A DNA stretch of 64,000 nucleotides from an uncultured Pelagibacteraceae bacterium (GTDB lineage Bacteria > Pseudomonadota > Alphaproteobacteria > Pelagibacterales > Pelagibacteraceae), in assembly GCA_902513955.1 (NCBI GenBank), contig CABXOW010000003.1, forward strand, positions 33,820 to 97,819, read 5' to 3'. Shown here one piece after another: positions 52,131 to 62,606 of this stretch. Each line of letters starts with the position of its first letter. Positions within the stretch are counted from its first letter, which is position 1. Made by a program: the position numbers and the translations under genes. Under the pieces are notes generated by a model. It was not told the origin of the DNA. It ran no database searches and saw nothing but the letters and a program-made list of their open reading frames with translations.

Positions 52131-52782
52131 AAAAATTTTAATTTATTTTTTTTTATTATTTTTAGTTGGCTCAATAAGTAATAACAATCTTAATGATCTA
52201 AAATTTAGAGATATTAGTAATATTAATATTATCGGATTAGATATTAAAGAAAAAGCAATTTTGTTAAAAAAAATTAAAAATCTAAATCTAGATAATATTT
52301 TTTTAATTAATAGAAATCATCTTATTAACGAACTTGAACTAAATTCCTTAGTAGAAAAATATTTTATTTTTAAAAGATATCCATCTTCCATAGATATTAA
52401 TATTCAGAAAACAAAATTTTTAGCAAAAATTAATAAAAATGGAAAAATATTTTATCTAGGTTCAAATGGAAAACTTACTAAAAGTAATTTTTCAAATAGT
52501 CAACTTCCATTTATTTTTGGTAATCCAGATATAATCGAATTTTTAAGTATAAAAAAAATTATCGATAAATCTAAAATTTCCTACTCAGAAATTAAAAATT
52601 TATATTTTTTTCCATCTAAAAGATGGGATTTAGAACTAAAAAATAATACAATAATTAAATTACCTAATGAAAATATTAATCTTGCACTAAAATCGGCATT
52701 ACAATTTTTATACAAGAATGAATTTAAAGATAATAAAATAATAGATGCAAGAATTAAAAATCAAATAATTTTAAATGATTGA
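52111..52782 (+). CDS. ftsQ: Cell division protein FtsQ
   Basis: A 223-residue single-span protein with a membrane anchor at about 9-24. A POTRA-type domain follows (ISNINIIGLDIKEK, then NIFLINRNHLINEL) and the FtsQ beta domain (KRYPSSIDINIQKTKFLAKI). It links FtsL/FtsB to the Z-ring. The position after ddl is canonical. It overlaps the next gene by eight bases. Confidence 0.85.
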   Translation: MQQRKSKKILIYFFLLFLVGSISNNNLNDLKFRDISNINIIGLDIKEKAILLKKIKNLNLDNIFLINRNHLINELELNSLVEKYFIFKRYPSSIDINIQKTKFLAKINKNGKIFYLGSNGKLTKSNFSNSQLPFIFGNPDIIEFLSIKKIIDKSKISYSEIKNLYFFPSKRWDLELKNNTIIKLPNENINLALKSALQFLYKNEFKDNKIIDARIKNQIILND

Positions 52783-53470
52783 AGAATCCGATTTTGAAAC
52801 TTTTCTTTATATTTCTAAAAATGAATATCAAATATTTGTTTATGATAAAAATAATTCAAAAAATTTATATAATGAAGAAATAAAGGTTAATGAAGAAATT
52901 CAATTTGATAGTCTTCCAAAATTTCTTGATGAAAATATTTATAAAATTGAAAAAACAGTAAGTAATTTTATAAGAAATATTATTTTGATAATAGATAGTG
53001 AAAAAATTTTGAGCACCAATATATCGATAAAAAAAAAGAATTATGAAAAAAATATAAATCAAAAATATTTGGAAAATAATTTAATAGAAGTTAAAGATAT
53101 ATTTAGAGAAAATTACAAAGATCAAATAATTATGCATATGATAATCGTTAATAATGATCTAAACCAAAATATTTTTTCAACAAATAATGCAGATATCAAT
53201 GATGATAATACATATTTAGAGGTAAATTTTATTTCTATTTCAGATAGATTTACTTTTATTTTTGATAAACTGTTAGAAGATCATCAAATCAAGATTAGAC
53301 AATATATGTCAGGTATTTATATAAAAAGTTTTTTTGATGAAAACTCAGCAGAGTTATCAGTAGTGGCAAACAAACTAAATAATGGTTTAAATCAAAATGA
53401 AGTTGTATTAATTTCAAAAAATACTGAAAATAAAGGTTTTTTTGAAAAATTTTTTCAACTATTTAGCTAA
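52775..53470 (+). CDS. Protein in the ftsA position, possibly a reduced FtsA
   Basis: A 231-residue protein between ftsQ and lpxC, where ftsA is expected. Full FtsA has about 420 residues and an actin-type ATPase fold; this protein lacks clear ATP-binding motifs. The middle part (SIKKKNYEKNINQKYLENN through the segment HMIIVNND and up to VNFISISDRFTFIFDKLL) resembles the SHS2 (1C) domain of FtsA. The C-terminal FFEKFFQLFS is amphipathic, as in the FtsA membrane helix. The FtsA link is inferred from position and this partial likeness. Confidence 0.5.
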   Translation: MIEESDFETFLYISKNEYQIFVYDKNNSKNLYNEEIKVNEEIQFDSLPKFLDENIYKIEKTVSNFIRNIILIIDSEKILSTNISIKKKNYEKNINQKYLENNLIEVKDIFRENYKDQIIMHMIIVNNDLNQNIFSTNNADINDDNTYLEVNFISISDRFTFIFDKLLEDHQIKIRQYMSGIYIKSFFDENSAELSVVANKLNNGLNQNEVVLISKNTENKGFFEKFFQLFS

Positions 53471-53534
53471 AAGTGTTTTTTCTAGTAATATTTGTTGTTT
53501 TTTAAATCGATTAAAAGCAAATTAAAAGACGCTT

Positions 53535-54455
53535 ATGTCTTATTTAACTCAAAAAACAATTAAGAATAATGTCTCTTTCAGTGGTGTAGCGCTTCACAGT
53601 GGATTAAATGTGAATATCTGTATTAAGCCAGCTGAGCCTAATTTTGGAATTGTTTTTAAAAGAATTGATTTTAAGGAAAATAACTTAGTTTATCCAAATT
53701 TTATGAACGTTACGAACACTTCACTTAATACAACTATTGAAAATGAATTTGGTGTTAAAGTTTCAACTATTGAACATTTAATGGGGGCATTATTTGGATT
53801 AGGTATTGATAACGCGCTAATAGAAATTGACAATGAAGAAGTTCCAATTTTAGATGGATCAGCCAAAGAATTTATCGAAAAGATTATTAATTCTGGATTA
53901 GTAGTTAGTGACGCTCCTATAAAAATTATTAAGATTAATAAAGAAATTGAATTTACAGACGGTGAGCGATTCATATCTATAGAACCTTCTACTTTAAATT
54001 TAGATATAGATTTTGAGTTAAAGTATAAAAACCAAATTATTGGAAATCAAAGAAATCAAGTTAAAGTTTTTGAAGATGATTTAACTGATGTATACAATTC
54101 GAGAACATTTTGTTTGTTCGAAGATATTGAATTAATTAAAAAAAAAGGACTAGCAAAAGGTGGAAGTTTACAAAACGCAATAGTAGTAAAAGATCATGAA
54201 ATTTTAAATCCAGAAGGTTTAAGAAATAACAAAGAATTTGTTAATCATAAAATACTTGATTGCATTGGTGATCTTTATACATCTGGCTATAGAGTGATAG
54301 CTAAAATTAAATGTTCTCAGGGTGGCCACTATCTTACAAACCAATTATTAAGAAAAGTATTTGAAAATAAAGAAAATTTTTCAATTCTTGAAATAAAAGA
54401 AAAAAACTTACCACACACTTTAATAAATAGAAAATTATTAAAATCTATAGCTTAA
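53535..54455 (+). CDS. lpxC: UDP-3-O-acyl-GlcNAc deacetylase LpxC
   Basis: This 306-residue zinc amidase does the committed step of lipid A synthesis. TIKNNVSFSGVALHSG at the start, zinc ligand His81 in TIEHLMGAL, EVPILDGSAKEF, and the His/Asp pair in VNHKILDCIGDL are conserved. It shows the organism makes LPS. A gap of 64 bp separates it from the preceding gene. Confidence 0.96.
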   Translation: MSYLTQKTIKNNVSFSGVALHSGLNVNICIKPAEPNFGIVFKRIDFKENNLVYPNFMNVTNTSLNTTIENEFGVKVSTIEHLMGALFGLGIDNALIEIDNEEVPILDGSAKEFIEKIINSGLVVSDAPIKIIKINKEIEFTDGERFISIEPSTLNLDIDFELKYKNQIIGNQRNQVKVFEDDLTDVYNSRTFCLFEDIELIKKKGLAKGGSLQNAIVVKDHEILNPEGLRNNKEFVNHKILDCIGDLYTSGYRVIAKIKCSQGGHYLTNQLLRKVFENKENFSILEIKEKNLPHTLINRKLLKSIA

Positions 54456-54501
54456 ACTAAACATATATTTTAAAAGATATAAATTAAGAGTATAATCGAT
54501 C

Positions 54502-55341
54502 ATGATTTATCGTAATTTTTTTTATTTTTTTTTAATAGTTTTTTTCTGTTTTTCTTGCTCAAAAAAAGATATTGAAAAATCTTCAATCAATGAAGTAAAT
54601 CTAGAGTCTCAAATGATAGAGGCATATAAAGAGGGATTAAATGAACTTAAGAATGGCGATGTGCTTTTTGCAGCAAAGAAATTCAATGAAGCAGAAATTT
54701 TATTTCCACAATCAGAGTATGCGCCTAAATCTGCCTTGATGGCTGCCTATTCATACTATACTCAAAATTATTATGGAGATGCGATGGCTGAATTAAATAG
54801 ATTTTTGAAAGTTTATCCTAATCATAAAGATATTGTTTATGCAGAGTATTTATTAGGATTATGTTATTATGAACAAATTGTAGATGAGAAGAAAGATCTT
54901 CAATCCATATTAAATGCTAAGAAGACATTTAAAAGTTTAATTTCTAAATATCCTGATACAGAGTTTGCCACAGACGCTATGTTTAAAATTAATTTAATAG
55001 ATGAAATTTTGGCTGCTAAAGAAATGTATTTAGGTAGGTACTATGTTGATAGAAAAAAATGGATCTCAGCAATAAATAGATTTAGAGTTGTTGTTGATGA
55101 TTATGAAACTACAATTTATGTAGAGGAGGCCATTCATAGACTGGTTGAAATTTACTACACACTTGGAATTGAAACAGAGGCAAAAAAATATGCTAATCTA
55201 TTAGGTTATAATTATCAATCATCTGAATGGTACGAAAAATCATTTAGTGTTTTTAATAAAAATTATAAAAAGAATAAGATAAAAGACATTAAAAAAGAAA
55301 ATAATTCTATATTAAAAAAATTTAAATCTCTATTTAGTTGA
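54502..55341 (+). CDS. bamD: Outer-membrane assembly lipoprotein BamD
   Basis: A 279-residue lipoprotein with a signal sequence and lipobox CFSC, giving a lipidated Cys at about residue 19. Five TPR-like helical pairs follow (for example AAKKFNEAEILFPQSEYAP and AMAELNRFLKVYPNH). BamD is part of the BamABCDE complex that inserts outer-membrane proteins. It lies between lpxC and ligA. Confidence 0.9.
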   Translation: MIYRNFFYFFLIVFFCFSCSKKDIEKSSINEVNLESQMIEAYKEGLNELKNGDVLFAAKKFNEAEILFPQSEYAPKSALMAAYSYYTQNYYGDAMAELNRFLKVYPNHKDIVYAEYLLGLCYYEQIVDEKKDLQSILNAKKTFKSLISKYPDTEFATDAMFKINLIDEILAAKEMYLGRYYVDRKKWISAINRFRVVVDDYETTIYVEEAIHRLVEIYYTLGIETEAKKYANLLGYNYQSSEWYEKSFSVFNKNYKKNKIKDIKKENNSILKKFKSLFS

Positions 55342-55342
55342 G

Positions 55343-57373
55343 ATGAATAGAAAAAAAATAGAATCAAAATATAAAAAAAAGATTAAGATATTAATTAATT
55401 ATAATAAAAATTATTATGATACTAGTAAACCACTAGTAACTGATAAAGAATATGATGATTTAAAAAAAAGTATCCTAATTTTAGAGAACAAATATTCATT
55501 TTTAAATTCAGCAAGCTCACCCTCAAAAATTGTGGGTTTCAAGCCTTCTAAAAATTTTAAAAAGATATCCCATAGAGTTCCAATGCTGTCCTTAGCTAAC
55601 GCTTTTGGAAGAGAAGATTTAGTCAATTTCGAAAAAAGAATATTAAATTTTTTATCAAAAAATTCAGATTTCAATTTATCTTATAGTGCAGAGCCAAAGA
55701 TAGATGGAATATCAGCTTCATTGATATATAAAAATGGTGAATTTAAAATTGGTTTATCAAGAGGTGATGGGAAAGAAGGTGAAGATATAACAGCCAATCT
55801 TGCTACAATTAAAGATATTCCAAAAAAAATTGTATCAAAAGATTTTCCTGAAGAAATTGATATTAGGGGTGAAGTATTTATACAAAATAGTGATTTTGAA
55901 AATTTAAAGGAAAAATTTGCAAACCCAAGAAATGCAGCATCAGGGTCATTAAGACAAAAAAATCCAGATGATACAAAAAAAATTCCTTTAAAATTTATAG
56001 CTTATACTTTTGGTTATAAAAAAGGTCTTAAAATCAAAAATCAAATAGATTTTTTAGGAAAATTAAATAATTGGGGCTTTAAAACTAATCCATTGAATAA
56101 ATTGGTTACAGGAGTTGATAATTTGTTAATTAATTATACCAAGATAGAAAAAGATAGAACAAAAATTGATTTTGATATTGATGGTATAGTTTATAAGATA
56201 AACAATTTTGATCTTCAAAAAAGACTTGGGAATGTTGCCAATGCCCCTAGGTGGGCTATTGCTCATAAATTTGCCTCTAATAAAGCTATATCCAATATTC
56301 TTAATATTGAAATTCAAATTGGTAGAACTGGAGCTTTAACACCAGTTGCAAAAATAAAACCAGTTAATATTGGAGGTGTAATTGTATCTAATGCAACTTT
56401 ACATAATGAAGATGAAATTGATCGAAAAGATATTAGAATTGGAGATTTAGTAACTATTGAAAGAGCTGGAGACGTAATACCTCATATATTATCGGTTGAT
56501 AAAGCAAAAAGAGAGACAAAATCATCAAAATTTATATTTCCCAAAAAATGCCCCTCATGTGGTTCTAAAACTGTCAAAGAATTTAACAATATTACCAAAA
56601 AAGAAGATGCGGTAAGAAGATGTTCTAGTGAAGGATATGAATGTGAAAAAATTGCAATAGAAAAATTAAAACATTTTGTTTCTAAAGATGCTTTTAACAT
56701 CGAAGGATTCGGAAAGAAAATAGTTGAAAATTTTTGGAAATTTAATTTATTAAAATCACCACAAGATATATTTAAATTAGATTTTAAAAAAATAGAAAAT
56801 CTCGAAGGCTGGGGAAAGCAATCAGTAGAAAATTTGAAATATTCAATTAATCAGAGAAAAAATATTTCTTTGGAAAGATTAATATACTCATTGGGTATTC
56901 GACACATAGGTTTAGAAAATGCAAAAATTTTATCAAAATACTTTAAATCATTTTCAAAGTTCATTAGTTTTTTAAATAATACGAGATTAGATGACATATT
57001 AAATATTGATGGTATTGGTGAAACACAGCTTAATTCAATTAAAAATTTTTTTAATAATAAAGTTAATTTTAGTATTTTAAAGGAATTGCAAAAAATTTTA
57101 ATTATAAAAGATGCAGTAGTCAAAGATGAAAATGGACTATTAAAAGAAAAAACATTCATGGTAACTGGAAAATTGAATGGTATTAGTAGAGCTGAAGCAA
57201 AATCTTTAATAGAAGAAAATTCTGGAACTTCAGTAAGTATGGTATCTAAAAAATTAAATTATTTGATTATTGGCGAAAAACCAACAAAAAAAAAGGTTGA
57301 TATGGCAAAAGAACTTAAAATTCAAATATTGGATCAAACCCAGTTTTTGAAAATGCTAAATATAACTAGCTAG
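55343..57373 (+). CDS. ligA: NAD-dependent DNA ligase
   Basis: A 676-residue ligase. The adenylation Lys119 lies in AEPKIDGIS, followed by the OB fold and a Cys4 zinc finger (CPSCGSK with a later CSSEGYEC). Helix-hairpin-helix repeats (NIEGFGKKIV, GIRHIGLENA, NIDGIGETQ) and a C-terminal BRCT domain (TFMVTGKLNGISR) complete it. It seals nicks in replication and repair. It is convergent with the aminopeptidase gene with an 18-base overlap. Confidence 0.96.
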   Translation: MNRKKIESKYKKKIKILINYNKNYYDTSKPLVTDKEYDDLKKSILILENKYSFLNSASSPSKIVGFKPSKNFKKISHRVPMLSLANAFGREDLVNFEKRILNFLSKNSDFNLSYSAEPKIDGISASLIYKNGEFKIGLSRGDGKEGEDITANLATIKDIPKKIVSKDFPEEIDIRGEVFIQNSDFENLKEKFANPRNAASGSLRQKNPDDTKKIPLKFIAYTFGYKKGLKIKNQIDFLGKLNNWGFKTNPLNKLVTGVDNLLINYTKIEKDRTKIDFDIDGIVYKINNFDLQKRLGNVANAPRWAIAHKFASNKAISNILNIEIQIGRTGALTPVAKIKPVNIGGVIVSNATLHNEDEIDRKDIRIGDLVTIERAGDVIPHILSVDKAKRETKSSKFIFPKKCPSCGSKTVKEFNNITKKEDAVRRCSSEGYECEKIAIEKLKHFVSKDAFNIEGFGKKIVENFWKFNLLKSPQDIFKLDFKKIENLEGWGKQSVENLKYSINQRKNISLERLIYSLGIRHIGLENAKILSKYFKSFSKFISFLNNTRLDDILNIDGIGETQLNSIKNFFNNKVNFSILKELQKILIIKDAVVKDENGLLKEKTFMVTGKLNGISRAEAKSLIEENSGTSVSMVSKKLNYLIIGEKPTKKKVDMAKELKIQILDQTQFLKMLNITS

Positions 57374-59050
57374 CCATCTTCTCTCATGAAGAGAAAGATG
57401 CATCGAAAGTTTTGAATAAACATCTAAATGATATTTAAAAAGATAATTTTTTTCTAATTTAGTTAAAAGATTATAATTAATTAAATCCTTTTCTATTGGA
57501 GCAAGAGTTAAATTTTCAAAACAAATTTTTTTTTTAATTTTTTTAACGAAAACAAGATTCTCTATTCTGATACCATAGGAACCTTTTTTATAATAACCTG
57601 GTTCATTACTTAAAATCATACCTTCTTGAATTTTGACTTTATTTAGTTTGGAAATTGATTGAGGTCCTTCGTGTACGTTTAAAAAGAAACCAACACCATG
57701 TCCTGTACCATGAGCATAATCTAATTTACTTTCTTTTAAATATTTTCTAGCTCTTTTATCTATTTTTATACCTGTATTATCCAATCTTAAATCTGTATTT
57801 GCTACAGCTATGTGTCCTTTTAATACTTTAGTGTATATATTTTTGATGCTTGGTTTTTGCTTTGTAAAACAAATAGTTCTAGTAACATCTGTAGTACCAT
57901 ATTTATATTGACCACCTGAGTCACATAAAAAAATATCATTTTTTCTTATTGTTCTACAACTTCCTTTTTTCGCTCTATAATGAACAATGGCGCCATTCTC
58001 TCCAGATCCTGCAATCGTTTCAAAGCTAGGATATAAATAATTGTTACTTTTTTTTCTAAATTTTTCTAATTTTATCTGAGCATCTACTTCTGTAATTTTT
58101 TTCTTGTTAATTTTTTTAATCCAATAAATAAATTTAGTTAGTGCCACGCCATCTATAACATGTGATTTAATCATATTATTAATTTCAGTGTTATTTTTTA
58201 TAGCTTTAAAAAGATAAGTGGGATCTTCTCTTTTTATAATTTTAAATTTAGATTTAATAATATTTTCATAAAAAACTGAACAAGACTTATTATCAATTAT
58301 AAAATTTTTACCTTCTAAAACCAAAATTTTTTTTGGCAAACCCCTTGTGACAATTAATTGATTTTTGTTAATTATTTTTTCTTCTATTAATTTTTTAGCT
58401 TTTTGAGGTTCTGTTATTAAAAAGACTTTTTTTGATTTATTAATGATTAATCTTGAATTTGGTACAGGGCTATTTGGACCATCACCACCTCTAATGTTTA
58501 AAATCCAAGCTACATTTTCAGGGGCAGATACAAATAAATTGTCAGCTTTATTTTTTTTTAAGTAATTTATAATTTTATTAATCTTAGATTTACTATTTTC
58601 TCCAATAATTTCATCTTTAAGTGAAAAAAAAGGAATATTATTTACAACTTTTTTAGTTTTAATTTCGTCAATTAAGTTATTTGGTAAAAATTTAACTTTA
58701 TTATGTTTTAAAAAATAATTTTTTATTTGTTGATGTGTAAATAGTTTTGGGTCTAGTCCTAATTTTAGATTTTTGAATAAATTACAATTAATTATTTTTT
58801 CATAACTAATAATTTTAAAATATTTTCCACTCTCCATTTCACTTTGAATAGTGTATCTACCATCTGTAAATAAATAGTTCTTATCTTTTAAAACAACAGC
58901 CAAACCAGCAGAGCCACTAAAATTTGAAATAATTTTTAATCTATTTATTTTTGAATACTCTGTAAAATAATCATCATTTTTTGGTATAACGTATCCATCT
59001 ATATCGTATTTTTTAAATTTTTTTCTTAACTCTTTTACTTCTTTATTCAT
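57356..59050 (-). CDS. pepP: Xaa-Pro aminopeptidase (M24B family)
   Basis: A 564-residue metallopeptidase of the eukaryote-like long APP form. There are two creatinase-like N-terminal domains and a C-terminal pita-bread domain. Metal ligands are Asp in FLCDSGGQY, Asp in GTTDVTRT, His in HGTGHGVGFFLNVHEGP, Glu in SNEPGYY and Glu in IRIENLV. It removes the residue before proline. It is coupled to the helicase gene upstream (four-base overlap at 59047-59050). Confidence 0.92.
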   Translation of the reverse strand: MNKEVKELRKKFKKYDIDGYVIPKNDDYFTEYSKINRLKIISNFSGSAGLAVVLKDKNYLFTDGRYTIQSEMESGKYFKIISYEKIINCNLFKNLKLGLDPKLFTHQQIKNYFLKHNKVKFLPNNLIDEIKTKKVVNNIPFFSLKDEIIGENSKSKINKIINYLKKNKADNLFVSAPENVAWILNIRGGDGPNSPVPNSRLIINKSKKVFLITEPQKAKKLIEEKIINKNQLIVTRGLPKKILVLEGKNFIIDNKSCSVFYENIIKSKFKIIKREDPTYLFKAIKNNTEINNMIKSHVIDGVALTKFIYWIKKINKKKITEVDAQIKLEKFRKKSNNYLYPSFETIAGSGENGAIVHYRAKKGSCRTIRKNDIFLCDSGGQYKYGTTDVTRTICFTKQKPSIKNIYTKVLKGHIAVANTDLRLDNTGIKIDKRARKYLKESKLDYAHGTGHGVGFFLNVHEGPQSISKLNKVKIQEGMILSNEPGYYKKGSYGIRIENLVFVKKIKKKICFENLTLAPIEKDLINYNLLTKLEKNYLFKYHLDVYSKLSMHLSLHERRWLASYI

Positions 59051-61083
59051 TTAATTCTCTTTTGATATCTTATCCATCCAGGGCTTCTTGTTCCTTCTTC
59101 AATTTCAAAGTCTTGATTAAAATCAAAATCGTGATCATCGTCAACTTCTTCCTCAAAAAACGAATTTTTTTCTAAATACTTTTCTGGTAATTCTTCTATG
59201 AATCTTGAGGCCATGCTATCAATCCAGTCACCTTGGTAAAACCTATTCATGGAAAAAGAAATTATGGCTTTCTTTTTAGCTCTAGTAATACCTACATAAG
59301 CTAAACGACGCTCTTCTTCTAACCCACTTTGACCTTTTTCTTCAATTGATTTTTGATGAGGAAACAGACCCTCTTCCCAACCAGGAAGAAAAACCACGTC
59401 AAATTCAAGTCCTTTTGCAGCATGCATAGTCATCATATTAATTTTTTCACCATCCCATTCTTGATCAATTGAAGTGGCTAGTGAAACGTGTTCTAAAAAG
59501 CTTTCTAGATTATCGAATTCTTTCATCGCGCTTAACAACTCTTTTATGTTTTCTAATCTATTTTCATTATCTAAGTCTTTTTTATTTTTAAGCATTGCTG
59601 AGTAACCAGACTCGTCTAAAACTACTTGTAGCAATTTGATGTGACTTATTTTTTTGACATTAAGATCATTTCTCCATTTATTTAATGAATTAAGAAAAAA
59701 ACTAAGACCTATTTTTGTTTTTGGTTTAATTAAATTTTGTTCTAGCATTTTATTTGCAGCAGACTCTAGACTTAAATTATTTTCTTTCCCAAACTCATGA
59801 ACAGTTTTTAAAGTAGTGTCTCCAATTGACCTTTTAGGATTGTTGACAATTCTTTCAAAGGCTAGATCATCTTTTTCTTGGTGAATTAATCTTAAATAGG
59901 CAACACAATCTTTAATTTCAGCTCTTTCATAAAATTTTGTTCCCCCTAAAATTCTATAAGGCATGCCAATTTTAAGAAATCGTTCTTCAAATTCTCTTGT
60001 TTGAAATATAGCTCTAACTAGAATAGCCATTTCATTAAATGAATATTTTTTTTTTAATTTTTTTTCGATTTCATCTGAAATTCCAATAGCTTCATCTTTA
60101 CCATTTTTAAAGCAATTAAGTTTAACTAAATCTCCTTTTTCCATAGTAGATGTAAGTGTTTTACCGACTCTATTCTGATTATTAGAAATTAGATTGGAAG
60201 CAACAGATAAAATATTTTGAGAAGATCTATAGTTTTGTTCAAGTCTTATTACTTTCGTATTTTCATATACTTGATCAAACTCTAAAAAATTTTTAATTTC
60301 CGCTCCTCTCCAACTATAAATAGATTGATCATCATCTCCCACACAACATAAATTTTTAGTTTTTTCAGATAATAAATTTAACCACTTACTTTGAATAAAA
60401 TTAGTATCTTGATACTCGTCAACTAAAATATATTTGAAGTTAATTGAATAGATCTGTCTAATATCAGGATAATTTTCTAAAATTTTTACAGTATGTAAAA
60501 TTAAGTCACCAAAATCACATGAATTTAAGTCTATTAATTTTTGTTGATAGATTTTATATAAAGGAAGTATAGTTTTTTCATAAACGTCTTTATTATTTAC
60601 TATAACCTCAGATGGGTAATACCCTTTATTTTTCCATCTATCAATTATTGCTAATATAAACCTAGGGGCCAATTGTTTAATATCAATATTTTCGCTTTTA
60701 CAGATATTTTTAATGAGTCTTATTTGATCATCAGTATCTATAATGGTAAAATTTGAATTAAGATTTACAGCAGCCGCATGTTTTCTTAATATTTTTGCAC
60801 AAATTGAATGAAATGTTCCAAGCCAAGAAAGGCCGGTTGCAGCTGAACCTAGCATTTTGCTCACTCTTCTTTGCATCTCTTTTGCAGCTTTATTTGTGAA
60901 CGTTACTGATAAAATTTGATTGGGAAATGCTTTCTTTTCTTTAATTATGTGAGCAATTCTAGAGGTTAAAACCTTTGTTTTTCCTGATCCTGCTCCAGCA
61001 ACTATTAATAATGGACCATCTAGATATAATACGGCCTCTTTTTGAGCCGAATTTAGATTTTTTAAATAATCAGAGTTTATCAT
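59047..61083 (-). CDS. UvrD/PcrA family DNA helicase
   Basis: A 678-residue superfamily 1A helicase. Walker A is in VAGAGSGKTKVLTSR near 29-43, motif II in LVDEYQDTN, motif III in GDDDQSIYSWRGAE, motif IV in LEQNYRSSQNIL and motif VI in YVGITRAKKKA. It unwinds DNA in excision and mismatch repair. The C-terminus is short and acidic (EEEVDDDHDFDFNQD), which differs from the RNA-polymerase-binding tail of E. coli UvrD. It is divergent from the AsmA-like gene over 32 bp. Confidence 0.92.
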   Translation of the reverse strand: MINSDYLKNLNSAQKEAVLYLDGPLLIVAGAGSGKTKVLTSRIAHIIKEKKAFPNQILSVTFTNKAAKEMQRRVSKMLGSAATGLSWLGTFHSICAKILRKHAAAVNLNSNFTIIDTDDQIRLIKNICKSENIDIKQLAPRFILAIIDRWKNKGYYPSEVIVNNKDVYEKTILPLYKIYQQKLIDLNSCDFGDLILHTVKILENYPDIRQIYSINFKYILVDEYQDTNFIQSKWLNLLSEKTKNLCCVGDDDQSIYSWRGAEIKNFLEFDQVYENTKVIRLEQNYRSSQNILSVASNLISNNQNRVGKTLTSTMEKGDLVKLNCFKNGKDEAIGISDEIEKKLKKKYSFNEMAILVRAIFQTREFEERFLKIGMPYRILGGTKFYERAEIKDCVAYLRLIHQEKDDLAFERIVNNPKRSIGDTTLKTVHEFGKENNLSLESAANKMLEQNLIKPKTKIGLSFFLNSLNKWRNDLNVKKISHIKLLQVVLDESGYSAMLKNKKDLDNENRLENIKELLSAMKEFDNLESFLEHVSLATSIDQEWDGEKINMMTMHAAKGLEFDVVFLPGWEEGLFPHQKSIEEKGQSGLEEERRLAYVGITRAKKKAIISFSMNRFYQGDWIDSMASRFIEELPEKYLEKNSFFEEEVDDDHDFDFNQDFEIEEGTRSPGWIRYQKRIK

Positions 61084-61115
61084 TTAAAATATTTCTTTAT
61101 AAGTTTCTTAGATTT

Positions 61116-62606
61116 ATGAATAGCCATAATTTTTTTGTTAAAATCTTAAAAAAGATCAACAACTTTATAAATAGTCTATTAAAGAAAAATTTAAACAAAT
61201 TAAATGCAAATAATCTAAAAAAATTATTAATTAATAACAAAATTTTTTTGATTATTATTGTAGGGATTATTTTATTCTTCTCATATCTTTCTATACCAAA
61301 CATTTTCAATCAAAATGAAATTTCATCAAAAATTAAAAAAAACCTGTTAAATAAATTAAACCTAGAGTTTAATTTTGAAAAAAAATTAGAATATAAATTT
61401 TTTCCAAGACCACATTTTACAACAAAAGAATCTTCAATAATATTTAATGAAAATGAAATTTTTGAAATAAAAAAAATAATAATTTATGTATCTTTAGAAA
61501 ATTTATATTCACTAAAAAATATGAGAGTGAAAGATATTATAATAGAGGAGGCAAATTTTAATTTAAATAAAAATAACTACGGTTTTTTTATAAAACTTTT
61601 AGATAGTAATTTTAAAGACATAAAACTTGAGATAATTAATAGCAATATTTTCTATAGAAATTTAGAGAATGATGTTTTGTTTATTAATAATATCACAAAT
61701 GCAAAATATATTTATGATCCCGATGAGTCTAAAAATATATTTTATTCAAAAAATAAAATTTTTAATTTACCCTATTCAATGGAATTATTTAATAATAAAG
61801 ATAATAAAAAAATTGTTTCAAAAATAAATATAGAAAGTTTAAGACTTCAAATTGAAAATCAATTTTCAATTGGAAAAGAATTAAACTCAGGAATATCAGA
61901 ATTTAATTTTTTAAATTTGAAAAGCGTTGCAGAATATAAAACAAATAAAAATTATTTTGAATTTAAACTATTTGATAAATCACTAAAATCAAAATTTTCT
62001 TATGATGGAAAATTAAATTTTAGACCTTTTCATTCTTACTTAATAGGATCAGCTATTGAACTAAATTTTTCTCACCTATTTTCTTCTAATGCAATTATTA
62101 AACAACTTTTAAAAACTGAAATATTTAATAATAGTAATGTTACTTTTAAATTAAACATTTTTGCAAATAAAATTAAAAATTTTAATGATTTTAAAAATAT
62201 TTTTTTAAATTCAAAAATTCAAGAGGGATTAATTGATCTAGATCAAACTAAATTTAGTTGGAAAAATTATGTTAATTTCAATCTGACAGATAGTCTAATA
62301 TATGTAAAAGATGGAAAGTTAATTTTAGACGCAAGCTCTGAAATGAATGTAACTAATCTAGATGAAGTATATAAATTTTTACTTACCCCAAAAAATTTTA
62401 GAAAAAAAATAAATAAAATAAATATCAACTTTACTTATTTATTTGACGAAAAAGTTATAAATATAAAAAATATTAAAATTGATGGCAAATCTGATAAAAA
62501 TTTAAATAATAATTTAAATAATATTTATCTCAGAAATGATAATTTGCAGAATAAGATTTATTTTAAAAATTTGTTGAATGATGCAATTAAAAGTTATGTA
62601 GGGTAG
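61116..62606 (+). CDS. AsmA-like membrane-anchored protein
   Basis: A 496-residue protein from the ATG at 61116; the longer ORF that starts at 60975 would run back into the helicase gene and is less likely. A membrane span at about 42-62 is followed by a long beta-rich periplasmic part, with YKFFPRPHFTTKES near the start as in AsmA-family proteins. These are bridge-like lipid-transfer proteins between inner and outer membranes. The family call is moderate because similarity is confined to the first third. It is convergent with fumC by 13 bases. Confidence 0.68.
   Translation: MNSHNFFVKILKKINNFINSLLKKNLNKLNANNLKKLLINNKIFLIIIVGIILFFSYLSIPNIFNQNEISSKIKKNLLNKLNLEFNFEKKLEYKFFPRPHFTTKESSIIFNENEIFEIKKIIIYVSLENLYSLKNMRVKDIIIEEANFNLNKNNYGFFIKLLDSNFKDIKLEIINSNIFYRNLENDVLFINNITNAKYIYDPDESKNIFYSKNKIFNLPYSMELFNNKDNKKIVSKINIESLRLQIENQFSIGKELNSGISEFNFLNLKSVAEYKTNKNYFEFKLFDKSLKSKFSYDGKLNFRPFHSYLIGSAIELNFSHLFSSNAIIKQLLKTEIFNNSNVTFKLNIFANKIKNFNDFKNIFLNSKIQEGLIDLDQTKFSWKNYVNFNLTDSLIYVKDGKLILDASSEMNVTNLDEVYKFLLTPKNFRKKINKININFTYLFDEKVINIKNIKIDGKSDKNLNNNLNNIYLRNDNLQNKIYFKNLLNDAIKSYVG

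Noticed and set aside
60975..61115. 47-codon N-terminal extension of the AsmA-like protein
   Set aside because: It would run through the 5' end of the helicase gene on the other strand; the ATG at 61116 gives a normal membrane anchor.
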